This document shows, one piece after another, positions 25,802 to 33,798 of a DNA stretch of 64,000 nt. Position 1 is the stretch's first letter, and each line of letters begins with the position of its first letter. Origin of the DNA: Wagnerdoeblera intermedia (GTDB lineage Bacteria; Pseudomonadota; Alphaproteobacteria; Rhodobacterales; Rhodobacteraceae); NCBI RefSeq assembly GCF_042647465.1, contig NZ_JBHRVN010000006.1. One strand, written 5' to 3'. The notes below the pieces were generated by a model. The model was given only the letters and a program-made list of their open reading frames with translations, did not search any database and had not been told where the DNA came from. The position numbers and the translations under genes are program-made.

Positions 25802-26559
25802 TCATAACCAGAACAACACGGTAGCTGCGAGGATTATGGCGTTGAGGAATACTTTGGGGCATCTGTCATAGCGGGTAGCGACGCGTCTCCAATCCTTCAG
25901 CCGGCCAAACATCATCTCTATACGGCTGCGGCGGCGATAGCGGCGCCGATCATATTTGACAGGTTTTTCTCGTGATTTCCGCCCGGGGATGCAGGGCGTA
26001 ATCCCTTTGTTTTCAAGCGCATGTCGGAACCAATCGGCATCATAACCCCGATCAGCCAGCAGGAATTCCGCTTCAGGAAACGAGCTGAGCATAGCTGCAG
26101 CCCCGGTGTAATCGCTGACCTGACCCGCGCTGAGGAAGAAGCGCAAGGGCCTGCCATCGCGATCGGTCAGGGCATGAAGCTTCGTGTTGAGGCCGCCCTT
26201 CGTGCGGCCGATCAGGCGCTCGCGCCCCCCTTTTTGAGCCGAAGGCTCGACGCGGTTCGATGAGCTTTCAGGTAAGTCGCATCGATCATCAAAGTGGACG
26301 GATCAGCATCGGCCTCCGCCAGGCCCAACATCATACGCGCGAACACACCCATATCCCCCCATCGCTTCCAACGGTTATACAGCGTCTTCGCAGGTCCATA
26401 TTCAGCAGGGGCATCCCTCCAACGCAAGCCATTGCGATTTATGAAGATAATGCCACTCAGGACGCGACGGTCATCGACGCGTGGCCGACCATGAGACTTC
26501 GGAAAGAACGGCTCAAGCCGTGCCATTTGCTCATCGCTGAGCCAAAACAGATCACTCAT
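25802..26559 (-). CDS. IS5-family transposase with frameshift fusion
   Basis: OrfA (26559 to 26212) reads MSDLFWLSDEQMARLEPFFP and NGLRWRDAPAEYGPAKTLYN, then STLMIDATYLKAH with the first catalytic Asp. OrfB (to 25802) continues PLRFFLSAGQVSDYTGAAAM, then LADRGYDADWFRHAL (second Asp) and RRSRIEMMFGRLKDWRRVAT (catalytic Glu). The frames overlap at AAAAAGGGGGG, a classical slippery sequence used by this IS5 subgroup to make the fused transposase by ribosomal frameshifting. It ends AATVLFWL, the normal ending for the family, so the protein is complete even though the element's end is lost. Confidence 0.88.
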
Positions 26560-26590
26560 AAAACAGGCCTCCTATAGGAAGCCTGAATCA
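25802..26590 (-). mobile_element. IS5-family element (IS427-like), left end replaced by IS110
   Basis: The element holds one transposase split over two overlapping frames. Its promoter-proximal end lies near 26590 (AGGCCTCCTATAGGAAGCCT). At the other end the IS110 arm begins at the very last codons of the transposase, so the distal terminal repeat is missing and the element is probably immobile unless helped. Confidence 0.75.
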
Positions 26591-26620
26591 TAAAATCATT
26601 GCGCAATCAATGGGTCCTGA

Positions 26621-26926
26621 CCCTACGCATTCTGCGCGAGCTCATCGAAAATCTCGCCGGAATCGGATCAGGAAAAGCCGGTTATCTGCGCCGTTTCGAA
26701 TGCTATGATGAGAGCCTCGCAGGCAACCTGCCCCTCCTCGCCAAGGCCATCAGTCAGGCGGGCCGCGCACCGCAGATCATCGGGCGGCCTAATGACAACA
26801 CGTCCGAACCCTATGTCATCCTGGCCCTAGCTGAACTGAATGATCTTCTTGCGGAACTTCTGTCCGCACATCAAAAGAATTTCGTGCCAATCACTGAAAA
26901 GCTCAGGCAAGCCGGGGGGGGGTGAT
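26621..26926 (+). pseudogene. Fragment of an unknown gene after IS5
   Basis: An open frame of about 100 residues (ILRELIENLAGIGSGKAGYL, then FECYDESLAGNLPLLAKAIS, and PYVILALAELNDLLAELLSA) has protein-like composition but no start that is not inside the IS5 end. It ends in a run of eight G at 26915-26922. It is probably the interior or C-terminal part of a gene cut by IS5. No family recognised. Confidence 0.35.
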
Positions 26927-27404
26927 CCACTTCCCCTGATCCAGATGCAGCCCCGGAGGCCCAATGGGGTGCTTGCGAGGCAAGTCCCACGCATAGATGA
27001 CGGCGACGAATGAGCCATCGCGGTAAATAATAGGGTGCCCTGTGCTGGTTCGGTATAACGTATGATATTTGTTTTGCTACGATATCATATTTTTTCAGAT
27101 CGTCTGCGGCGCTCGGGTAATCCCCGCGCCGCTGTTGTGGCACCTTTCACTACGGCTCGATTTTTCGAAGGGTATTTGGCCAGAGATGTTATCGGCTCAG
27201 CGAGGCTTCCAAGCCCCTCAGCTCGTGAGCAAAGTATTCGCATAAGATATGATCTCACTTTCGATACCATATCTTATGATAGAGCCGCATAGGTTACTGT
27301 GATCGAGCACCTGCCATCCGACGGACGCTCAGGCGCGCATGGATTAACTCAGAATTAACCGTCGTGGGCAACGTCCAATCCAATCCCTCTGAGAGGTTGG
27401 AACG
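26927..27404. other. Intergenic region with two operator-like inverted repeats
   Basis: No coding frame is convincing. TATGATAT (27061-27068) pairs with ATATCATA (27082-27089), and CATAAGATATG (27241-27251) pairs with CATATCTTATG (27268-27278), both perfect. The arms share an ATATCnTA core, and the second palindrome lies about 130 bp before the next start codon. They look like binding sites for one dimeric regulator, or like part of a lost replication or partition region. A GAGAGG ribosome binding site precedes the following gene. Confidence 0.45.
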
Positions 27405-27767
27405 ATGATCGAAGCTGTCGAATACATATCCCGGATCACCGGATCCATACTATATCCGTCAACTCTGCCCCATCCTGATGACGGTCAGATTCCGGCGAAC
27501 CTCGGAGATTTGTCTGACGCGGAAGCGTTGCATCTTTCGATGATTGCCGTCGATTGTCTGTCGCTCGCGACATCTGCCTCACCACCGTATGGCGAGACCG
27601 AGGAGATCCGCGGCGCTCTTTACGATCTCATCAGGGAACTCTCGAGCATCATGCACCGTGCCGCTGAGCTGGAAGCATCTATTGCCGATGTAATCAAGCG
27701 GGCGCACGGTGCGCAACTACCGCGCGCTGTTCAGGAAACGAACCTGCCGACGGCCCCTCGCAGATAA
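27405..27767 (+). CDS. Hypothetical protein (120 residues)
   Basis: Starts MIEAVEYISRITGSILYPST with GAGAGG about 10 bp upstream. It is acidic and helical with LSDAEALHLSMIAVDCLSLA and ALYDLIRELSSIMHRAAELE, the latter coiled-coil-like. No family recognised. Its end overlaps convergently with the methyltransferase by about 37 bp. Two palindromes upstream suggest regulated expression. It could be a small antirestriction or plasmid-maintenance protein, but nothing in the sequence shows that. Confidence 0.55.
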   Translation: MIEAVEYISRITGSILYPSTLPHPDDGQIPANLGDLSDAEALHLSMIAVDCLSLATSASPPYGETEEIRGALYDLIRELSSIMHRAAELEASIADVIKRAHGAQLPRAVQETNLPTAPRR

Positions 27768-28564
27768 TCCTCAGAAGCGTCACAACATACCCACCGTCTG
27801 CCCAGCTTCTCAGCAACCGCGCCGGTCGTGCAGGACCCGGCGAAGGGGTCCAACACGAGATCACCCTGGGTGGTCAAAAATTTGATAAAGTATTCAGGCA
27901 ATTTTTCCGGAAAGCGGGCCGGATGCGGTGTGAGACCCGCCTCCTTGCAGTAATTAAAGTACTGGCCCGACGATGCAGAGTTCGGCGCGACGATAAGGTT
28001 CGCAGGGATCGATCCGCCGACATCTGTAAATTTGTCCGTCATCTCATGCCCGGAAGGGCGCAGACCTGCAGCTCCGCCAGTCTTCCACTGTTTCTTCATC
28101 GACGCTGAATATGCCTGGAGCACCCGGCGATTGTCGGCTTTTGGATGCGGAGATTTTGACAGCCACCAGACGGTGTTTACCGAATCTTTCACACGAACTC
28201 TTTTTTTATTCACCCACTCGATGGGTGAGGGTAATTTGGACGGGTTATGCCAGTAATGCTCCTGCGCGAGATAATAGCCGCATTCTTCGACGAGCATGAT
28301 TAACAGCTTAAAATGATACAGACTGCGCGTCGGCTGCCCTTTATCCCAGACACCCCCGATATCCAGCACAAGGCTCCCCGAGTCTTTCAATATCCGATGC
28401 ATCTCCAGCGCGAATGGCTTGAACCAGGCGCAGTAATCCGCCTCTGCGACGTTTCCGTAGGCTTTTTTGCGATTAAGGGCAAATGGCGGAGAGGTCATAA
28501 TCAAATCAACGCTGGCATCCGGAACGGATGATGACATGTAATTTAGACAATTGCCCTGCATCAT
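27731..28564 (-). CDS. DNA methyltransferase, beta class (probably N4-cytosine), N-terminus cut
   Basis: About 277 residues from MMQGNCLNYMSSS. The catalytic motif IV is LIMTSPPFALNRKK near residue 28, and the AdoMet motif I, LVLDPFAGSCTTGAVAEKLG, is near the C-terminus. This order defines the beta class, and S-P-P-F favours N4-cytosine methylation, although N6-adenine cannot be excluded. The region between, about 100 residues, carries the target recognition part. Upstream the frame continues FLENSADQSEPPVVREFYRT and EFGI, text typical of the true N-terminus, then runs into an IS5 element. The original start is therefore lost or displaced. No restriction endonuclease gene is adjacent, so it is an orphan or decayed restriction-modification enzyme. 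Confidence 0.8.
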   Translation of the reverse strand: MMQGNCLNYMSSSVPDASVDLIMTSPPFALNRKKAYGNVAEADYCAWFKPFALEMHRILKDSGSLVLDIGGVWDKGQPTRSLYHFKLLIMLVEECGYYLAQEHYWHNPSKLPSPIEWVNKKRVRVKDSVNTVWWLSKSPHPKADNRRVLQAYSASMKKQWKTGGAAGLRPSGHEMTDKFTDVGGSIPANLIVAPNSASSGQYFNYCKEAGLTPHPARFPEKLPEYFIKFLTTQGDLVLDPFAGSCTTGAVAEKLGRRWVCCDASEDYLRGAVGRFVS

Positions 28565-28664
28565 GATCCCAAATTCTGTTCTGTAAAATTCCCTGACAAC
28601 TGGAGGCTCGCTCTGGTCAGCACTATTTTCAAGGAACGTCTGAAAAACCTGCGCCTTTTGGCGT

Positions 28665-29690
28665 GATCTGATAGGATTTTCGGGACGCGACGAGGAGCCC
28701 CGCCGATGCCGAAACAGCCTGCCTTTCCCGGTCTTCGCTATGCGATGAAGAAGAAGGTGACGCGGCGCGAACAGTTCCTCGCCGAGATGGACGCAGTGGT
28801 TCCCTGGGGCCGACTTCTGGCGCTCATCGCGCCGTACTATCCGAAAGCCGGGCCGAAGGGCGGGCGCCCGCCGATGCCGCTGGAAACGATGCTGCGGGTC
28901 TACTTTCTCCAGAACTGGTATGCGCTGAGCGACCCGATGGCCGAGGAAACCTTGTACGACAGCGAGGCGATGCGCCGCTTTGCCGGGATCGAGCTGGGCG
29001 ATGACCGCATTCCCGATGAGACAACCATCCTGAACTTCCGCCACCTGCTGGAGCGCCACGGGCTGACCGAAGCGCTCTTTACCGAGGTGAATGCGCATCT
29101 TGCTGACAAGGGGATCAGCCTGCGCTCGGGCACGCTGATCGATGCGACGATTATCGATGCGCCATCCTCGACCAAGAACAAGGCCGGCGCTCGCGACCCA
29201 GAAATGTCCTCCACCAAGAAGGGCAACGAGTGGTATTTCGGCATGAAGGCGCACATCGGCGTCGATGCCGACAGCGGCGTGGCCCACAGCCTTGATACCA
29301 CGACGGCGAGGGTCCACGACAGTCAGGTCTGGGATGCGCTTCTGCACGGCGACGAGGATTCGGTCTGGGCGGACAAGGGCTATGTCAGCGCTGAGCGCGA
29401 GGCGGGGTTCAGGCGGGCGGGCAAGATCTGGGGCGTCATGCGCAAGGCACCGAAGGCCGGCGAGTTGCATCCTCTCGACGCGCGGATCAACCGCATCATC
29501 GCCAGCGTCAGGGCGAAGGTCGAACATCCGTTCCGGGTCATCAAGCGCCAGTTCGGTCACGTGAAGACCCGCTACCGGGGGCTGGCCAAGAACCGCGCCC
29601 AGCTCTTCACGCTGTTCGCGCTCGGCAACCTGTTTCTGATGCGGAGGAAACTTCTGGCATGAGGACGAGTCTGCCCAAAATCCACCAAGT
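28665..29690 (+). mobile_element. IS5-family element next to the methyltransferase
   Basis: Contains a single uninterrupted transposase gene. Coding text of the methyltransferase breaks near 28665 and non-IS sequence resumes around 29690. Clear terminal inverted repeats were not found by eye, so the ends are estimates. The element inserted at or near the 5' end of the methyltransferase gene. Confidence 0.65.
28706..29662 (+). CDS. IS5-family transposase (single frame)
   Basis: A 318-residue DDE transposase. N-terminal MPKQPAFPGLRYAMKKKVTR and YFLQNWYALSDPMAEETLYD belong to the DUF772 domain. The catalytic residues lie in TLIDATIIDAPSS (Asp), SVWADKGYVSAERE (Asp) and the N-x-x-R-x-x-V-E-x-x-F segment NRIIASVRAKVEHPFRVIKR (Glu). 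The end LFALGNLFLMRRKLLA is normal for IS5-group proteins. The ATG follows GACGAGGAGCCCCGCCG. It differs from the frameshift-type IS5 elements elsewhere in the window. Confidence 0.9.
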   Translation: MPKQPAFPGLRYAMKKKVTRREQFLAEMDAVVPWGRLLALIAPYYPKAGPKGGRPPMPLETMLRVYFLQNWYALSDPMAEETLYDSEAMRRFAGIELGDDRIPDETTILNFRHLLERHGLTEALFTEVNAHLADKGISLRSGTLIDATIIDAPSSTKNKAGARDPEMSSTKKGNEWYFGMKAHIGVDADSGVAHSLDTTTARVHDSQVWDALLHGDEDSVWADKGYVSAEREAGFRRAGKIWGVMRKAPKAGELHPLDARINRIIASVRAKVEHPFRVIKRQFGHVKTRYRGLAKNRAQLFTLFALGNLFLMRRKLLA

Positions 29691-29833
29691 GGCCGCAGCT
29701 GCGGTCCAGAAAACACGAAAACAGCCGCCGGACACCCGTCCTCGGCTGGTCCAGCCGGTCAGGCGGCTATCTCGGCGCAGCCGAAGCTGTTGATCAGACG
29801 TTCCTCAACATTAGGCACGGGCTTCCAATTGTA
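29691..29833 (-). pseudogene. C-terminal scrap of an unknown gene cut by IS1380
   Basis: On the reverse strand, directly out of the IS1380 end, the frame reads YNWKPVPNVEERLINSFGCA and then EIAA before a TGA at about 29762. It reads like a natural protein terminus of 24 residues whose upstream part was removed by the IS1380 insertion or a later deletion. No family can be named from so little. Confidence 0.3.
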
Positions 29834-31504
29834 CCCACATTTCCCAAGTAAGGCGCTGATTTCGCTGTCCTGACCATTATATTTTCTATATAAAACATGG
29901 TGTTGAAGGCTGCGAGGGGCGCGTTTCATGGATCACCCAGAGGGTGCGGGCTTGCAACGGGCAGATCGGGTGGATTTCGACCCTCGCGTGCGGCTGGAAT
30001 TTCGCGGCACGCAGCTCAGTTCCGACGGCGGCCTTCTGGTGATGCGCGAGCTTGATGACGCGCTCGGGTTGTCCGATTTGGCGTCAGCGGCGCTGCGCGA
30101 TACTCGCTCTGGCAAGAACACGGTCCATCGGCTCGACGGCCTGTTCCGGCAATCAGTCTTTGGGCGGCTGGCCGGATACGAGGATGTCAACGACGCCAAC
30201 CGTCTCGCCTGCGATCCGGTCATGCGCCAAGTTGTCGGCGGCAGAGCGGTCGATGCACAAGCGGCCTCGGCATCGCAGATGGGACGGTTCGAGACCGAGA
30301 CGCTGGCTCTGGCCGGGAACCGTGCCGCGCTGGCCGACCTGAACGGGCAATGGATCGACCGGTTCCATGACCGTAACGGGCTGAAGTACATCGTTCTGGA
30401 CATGGACAGCTCGGTCAGCCCGACCCATGGCGACCAGGAAGGGTCCGCCTGGAATGGCCATTTCGACTGTAGCTGCTATCACCCCAACTTTCTGTTCAAC
30501 CAGTTCGGGATGCTGGAACGCTGCGCCCTGCGCCATGGCAACGTCCACAGCGCCGATGGCTGGCGTGATGTTCTCGACCCCGTCATTGCGCGCTACGCGG
30601 AGCGCGACCTTGGTGGCAGGTTCTTCCGGGCCGATGCTGCCTACGCGATCCCGGCGATCTATGAGCGATTGGAAGAAGCGCGGTTCTTCTACGCCATCCG
30701 GCTGCCCGCAAACGCGGTCCTCAAGGACAAGATCGCGCATCGGCTAACGCGCCCTGTCGGGCGGCCGTCACTGACCAAGGTCAAGCGGTTCTTCGAGGAA
30801 TTCGAGTATCAGGCGGCGTCCTGGGACAAGGAACGCCGGGTGATCGCCAAGATCGAATGGCATCCGGGCGAACTGTTCCCGCGTGTCGGCCTCATCGTCA
30901 CCAACCTGCCGATGGAGCCGGACTGGGTGGTGCGGTTCTACAACCAGCGCGGCACCGCCGAGCAGCACATCAAAGAGGGCAAATACGCCTTTCGCTGGAC
31001 GCGGCTGTCGTGCCGGAAGTTCCGCGACAATGAGGTGCGGCTGCAACTGCACGCCCTGGCGTACAACCTGGCCACCTTCTTGCGCTGCATCGAGCTGCCC
31101 GAGGCCATGGCCGACTGGTCGTTGACCAGCCTGCAACTGAAGCTGATCAAGATCGGGGCACGTGTGGTCCGTCACGCCCGCACCATCACCTTCCAGCTGG
31201 CCGAGGTCGCTGTCACCGGCACGATGGTACGCGCCATCCTCGCCGCTATCCGCCGATTGCGAGCGCCACCGCTATGCCCATGATCGCGATCCACGCTCAA
31301 ACTGAACGAAAGCGGCTGGACAGATCTGTCCGCTGCGCTGAAAAACGCCGCCCCTGGGCAAGGAAACAGCGGCTTCGCGGTCTGATCCGTCCAGATCCAG
31401 CAGTCTGCGCGACCCCAGGTGCCGCTTGCGGCAGAAAATCCTTGTCTAGCGCTCGGATACACGCGATCTTCACCTCAAACGACACGCCACTTGGGGAATG
31501 CAGG
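29834..31504 (+). mobile_element. IS1380-family element (left copy)
   Basis: A 1,671-bp element. It starts CCCACATTTCCCAAGTAAGG and ends, as reverse complement, CCTGCATTCCCCAAGTGGC; the shared core CATT(T/C)CCCAAGT gives its inverted repeats. An apparently identical copy faces it at 31975-33645. No target duplication is seen at its flanks (TTGTA left, TTAAA right), which points to rearrangement after insertion. Confidence 0.88.
29928..31283 (+). CDS. IS1380-family transposase (left copy)
   Basis: A 451-residue DDE transposase of usual IS1380 length. Motifs include LSSDGGLLVMRELDDALGLS near the N-terminus, YIVLDMDSSVSPTHGDQEGS (first catalytic Asp region), GGRFFRADAAYAIPAIYERL (second Asp) and YNQRGTAEQHIKEGKYAFRW (catalytic Glu). 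These are the Transposase DDE_1 (PF13701) signatures. No frameshift is present, so it should be active. The same protein is encoded by the opposite copy. Confidence 0.93.
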   Translation: MDHPEGAGLQRADRVDFDPRVRLEFRGTQLSSDGGLLVMRELDDALGLSDLASAALRDTRSGKNTVHRLDGLFRQSVFGRLAGYEDVNDANRLACDPVMRQVVGGRAVDAQAASASQMGRFETETLALAGNRAALADLNGQWIDRFHDRNGLKYIVLDMDSSVSPTHGDQEGSAWNGHFDCSCYHPNFLFNQFGMLERCALRHGNVHSADGWRDVLDPVIARYAERDLGGRFFRADAAYAIPAIYERLEEARFFYAIRLPANAVLKDKIAHRLTRPVGRPSLTKVKRFFEEFEYQAASWDKERRVIAKIEWHPGELFPRVGLIVTNLPMEPDWVVRFYNQRGTAEQHIKEGKYAFRWTRLSCRKFRDNEVRLQLHALAYNLATFLRCIELPEAMADWSLTSLQLKLIKIGARVVRHARTITFQLAEVAVTGTMVRAILAAIRRLRAPPLCP

Positions 31505-31707
31505 TTAAAGGCCTTGGCAGCGCTCAGCAAAAGCTCACGCTCTGGAAGCATCGAACCGCCGCGGCGCTTCTTTTCCATTGCAATCCGCGCGTCGATAGAT
31601 GCGCTGGTCACAATATTGGTGAACATACGCTTGCCGGTCACCTTCATGAGGATATCATCCGCTGCCGCTTTGAGCCTTAAGCTGGTAGGATTTTTCACGG
31701 CGGCCAT
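31505..31707 (-). pseudogene. Unknown gene, C-terminus removed by IS1380
   Basis: Starts MAAVKNPTSLRLKAAADDIL behind AGGAAAGGG and continues MKVTGKRMFTNIVTSASIDA and PERELLLSAAKAFNLHS, then enters the left IS1380. About 67 native residues remain. It is basic and helical, and no family is recognised. It follows the 70-residue gene upstream on the same strand with a 14-bp gap, so they formed an operon before the IS elements arrived. Confidence 0.5.
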
Positions 31708-31721
31708 GATCTGTCCCTTTC

Positions 31722-31934
31722 CTAAGGCTTTACAGTGATCGTCAAAGGGCGCTGATGGCCATTGAGTCGCGCAAAATCTGCGTTGTAATCTTCTTCACCG
31801 TGGATCGGAGAATCGTAATCGGACTCATGAGCATTCAGAGTTGATTTCGGAGCAGTATTGGGAAAACCGATGTCACCTGATTGCCCAAAATATCTAAGTG
31901 AAAGGCTTGAATTAATTTCAGTTTTAAAACCCAT
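31722..31934 (-). CDS. Small hypothetical protein (70 residues)
   Basis: Starts MGFKTEINSSLSLRYFGQSG behind a strong GGAGGAAAAC ribosome binding site and ends HQRPLTITVKP. It is acidic in its second half (ESDYDSPIHGEEDYNADFAR). No family recognised. The right IS1380 inserted about 40 bp upstream, with target duplication CTAAG, and so separated it from its promoter. Good translation signals argue that it is, or was, a real gene. Confidence 0.5.
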   Translation of the reverse strand: MGFKTEINSSLSLRYFGQSGDIGFPNTAPKSTLNAHESDYDSPIHGEEDYNADFARLNGHQRPLTITVKP

Positions 31935-31974
31935 TCTGTTTTCCTCCGGGTGGCTGCGCTGCAGCTGGTCTAAG

Positions 31975-33645
31975 CCTGCATTCCCCAAGTGGCGTGTCGT
32001 TTGAGGTGAAGATCGCGTGTATCCGAGCGCTAGACAAGGATTTTCTGCCGCAAGCGGCACCTGGGGTCGCGCAGACTGCTGGATCTGGACGGATCAGACC
32101 GCGAAGCCGCTGTTTCCTTGCCCAGGGGCGGCGTTTTTCAGCGCAGCGGACAGATCTGTCCAGCCGCTTTCGTTCAGTTTGAGCGTGGATCGCGATCATG
32201 GGCATAGCGGTGGCGCTCGCAATCGGCGGATAGCGGCGAGGATGGCGCGTACCATCGTGCCGGTGACAGCGACCTCGGCCAGCTGGAAGGTGATGGTGCG
32301 GGCGTGACGGACCACACGTGCCCCGATCTTGATCAGCTTCAGTTGCAGGCTGGTCAACGACCAGTCGGCCATGGCCTCGGGCAGCTCGATGCAGCGCAAG
32401 AAGGTGGCCAGGTTGTACGCCAGGGCGTGCAGTTGCAGCCGCACCTCATTGTCGCGGAACTTCCGGCACGACAGCCGCGTCCAGCGAAAGGCGTATTTGC
32501 CCTCTTTGATGTGCTGCTCGGCGGTGCCGCGCTGGTTGTAGAACCGCACCACCCAGTCCGGCTCCATCGGCAGGTTGGTGACGATGAGGCCGACACGCGG
32601 GAACAGTTCGCCCGGATGCCATTCGATCTTGGCGATCACCCGGCGTTCCTTGTCCCAGGACGCCGCCTGATACTCGAATTCCTCGAAGAACCGCTTGACC
32701 TTGGTCAGTGACGGCCGCCCGACAGGGCGCGTTAGCCGATGCGCGATCTTGTCCTTGAGGACCGCGTTTGCGGGCAGCCGGATGGCGTAGAAGAACCGCG
32801 CTTCTTCCAATCGCTCATAGATCGCCGGGATCGCGTAGGCAGCATCGGCCCGGAAGAACCTGCCACCAAGGTCGCGCTCCGCGTAGCGCGCAATGACGGG
32901 GTCGAGAACATCACGCCAGCCATCGGCGCTGTGGACGTTGCCATGGCGCAGGGCGCAGCGTTCCAGCATCCCGAACTGGTTGAACAGAAAGTTGGGGTGA
33001 TAGCAGCTACAGTCGAAATGGCCATTCCAGGCGGACCCTTCCTGGTCGCCATGGGTCGGGCTGACCGAGCTGTCCATGTCCAGAACGATGTACTTCAGCC
33101 CGTTACGGTCATGGAACCGGTCGATCCATTGCCCGTTCAGGTCGGCCAGCGCGGCACGGTTCCCGGCCAGAGCCAGCGTCTCGGTCTCGAACCGTCCCAT
33201 CTGCGATGCCGAGGCCGCTTGTGCATCGACCGCTCTGCCGCCGACAACTTGGCGCATGACCGGATCGCAGGCGAGACGGTTGGCGTCGTTGACATCCTCG
33301 TATCCGGCCAGCCGCCCAAAGACTGATTGCCGGAACAGGCCGTCGAGCCGATGGACCGTGTTCTTGCCAGAGCGAGTATCGCGCAGCGCCGCTGACGCCA
33401 AATCGGACAACCCGAGCGCGTCATCAAGCTCGCGCATCACCAGAAGGCCGCCGTCGGAACTGAGCTGCGTGCCGCGAAATTCCAGCCGCACGCGAGGGTC
33501 GAAATCCACCCGATCTGCCCGTTGCAAGCCCGCACCCTCTGGGTGATCCATGAAACGCGCCCCTCGCAGCCTTCAACACCATGTTTTATATAGAAAATAT
33601 AATGGTCAGGACAGCGAAATCAGCGCCTTACTTGGGAAATGTGGG
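31975..33645 (-). mobile_element. IS1380-family element (right copy)
   Basis: The reverse-complement twin of 29834-31504, with the same ends. It is flanked by a 5-bp direct duplication, CTAAG at 31970-31974 and at 33646-33650, the footprint of a simple insertion. Together with its twin it forms an inverted pair around 470 bp of older DNA. Confidence 0.9.
32196..33551 (-). CDS. IS1380-family transposase (right copy)
   Basis: The 451-residue protein is identical to that encoded at 29928-31283, with the same catalytic segments (VLDMDSSVS, FFRADAAYAI, GTAEQHIKEGKYAF). The gene is complete and starts MDHPEGAGLQRADRVDFDPR. Because the copies are head-on, recombination between them inverts, rather than removes, the small segment between. 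This copy has a clean target duplication and is probably the more recent arrival. Confidence 0.93.
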   Translation of the reverse strand: MDHPEGAGLQRADRVDFDPRVRLEFRGTQLSSDGGLLVMRELDDALGLSDLASAALRDTRSGKNTVHRLDGLFRQSVFGRLAGYEDVNDANRLACDPVMRQVVGGRAVDAQAASASQMGRFETETLALAGNRAALADLNGQWIDRFHDRNGLKYIVLDMDSSVSPTHGDQEGSAWNGHFDCSCYHPNFLFNQFGMLERCALRHGNVHSADGWRDVLDPVIARYAERDLGGRFFRADAAYAIPAIYERLEEARFFYAIRLPANAVLKDKIAHRLTRPVGRPSLTKVKRFFEEFEYQAASWDKERRVIAKIEWHPGELFPRVGLIVTNLPMEPDWVVRFYNQRGTAEQHIKEGKYAFRWTRLSCRKFRDNEVRLQLHALAYNLATFLRCIELPEAMADWSLTSLQLKLIKIGARVVRHARTITFQLAEVAVTGTMVRAILAAIRRLRAPPLCP

Positions 33646-33798
33646 CTAAGCCGGAGGAGGTTTCAAAAAGGTTAAAGTTTTACTCCCAATCAAGGACGGT
33701 TTACGTTGGGTTATCCTTATGCGGTTTATTTAGAAACTTCGTGTCACAGCGTATGTCTGCTATAAGAAAAGGGGTCGCTTGAAATTTGGAGGAGCAGC

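Larger units (their letters stand above)
23176..25810 (-). repeat. Right arm of the 2.6-kb inverted repeat (two tandem IS110 elements)
   Basis: Reverse complement of 671-3305, with equal length and boundaries at TTAGCAACTGTATC and CATCTCATAACCA. Both transposase genes are open here, so this arm is the likely parent or the better preserved copy. On its left it interrupts the Slam-like gene; on its right it joins the end of an IS5 element exactly at that transposase's final Trp-Leu-stop codons. Confidence 0.9.

Noticed and set aside
27731..29716. A continuous 661-codon reverse frame joining IS5 antisense text to the methyltransferase
   Set aside because: The first 380 residues are the antisense of the IS5 transposase; only the part after about 28564 is methyltransferase. 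It is a chance fusion, not a real two-domain protein.
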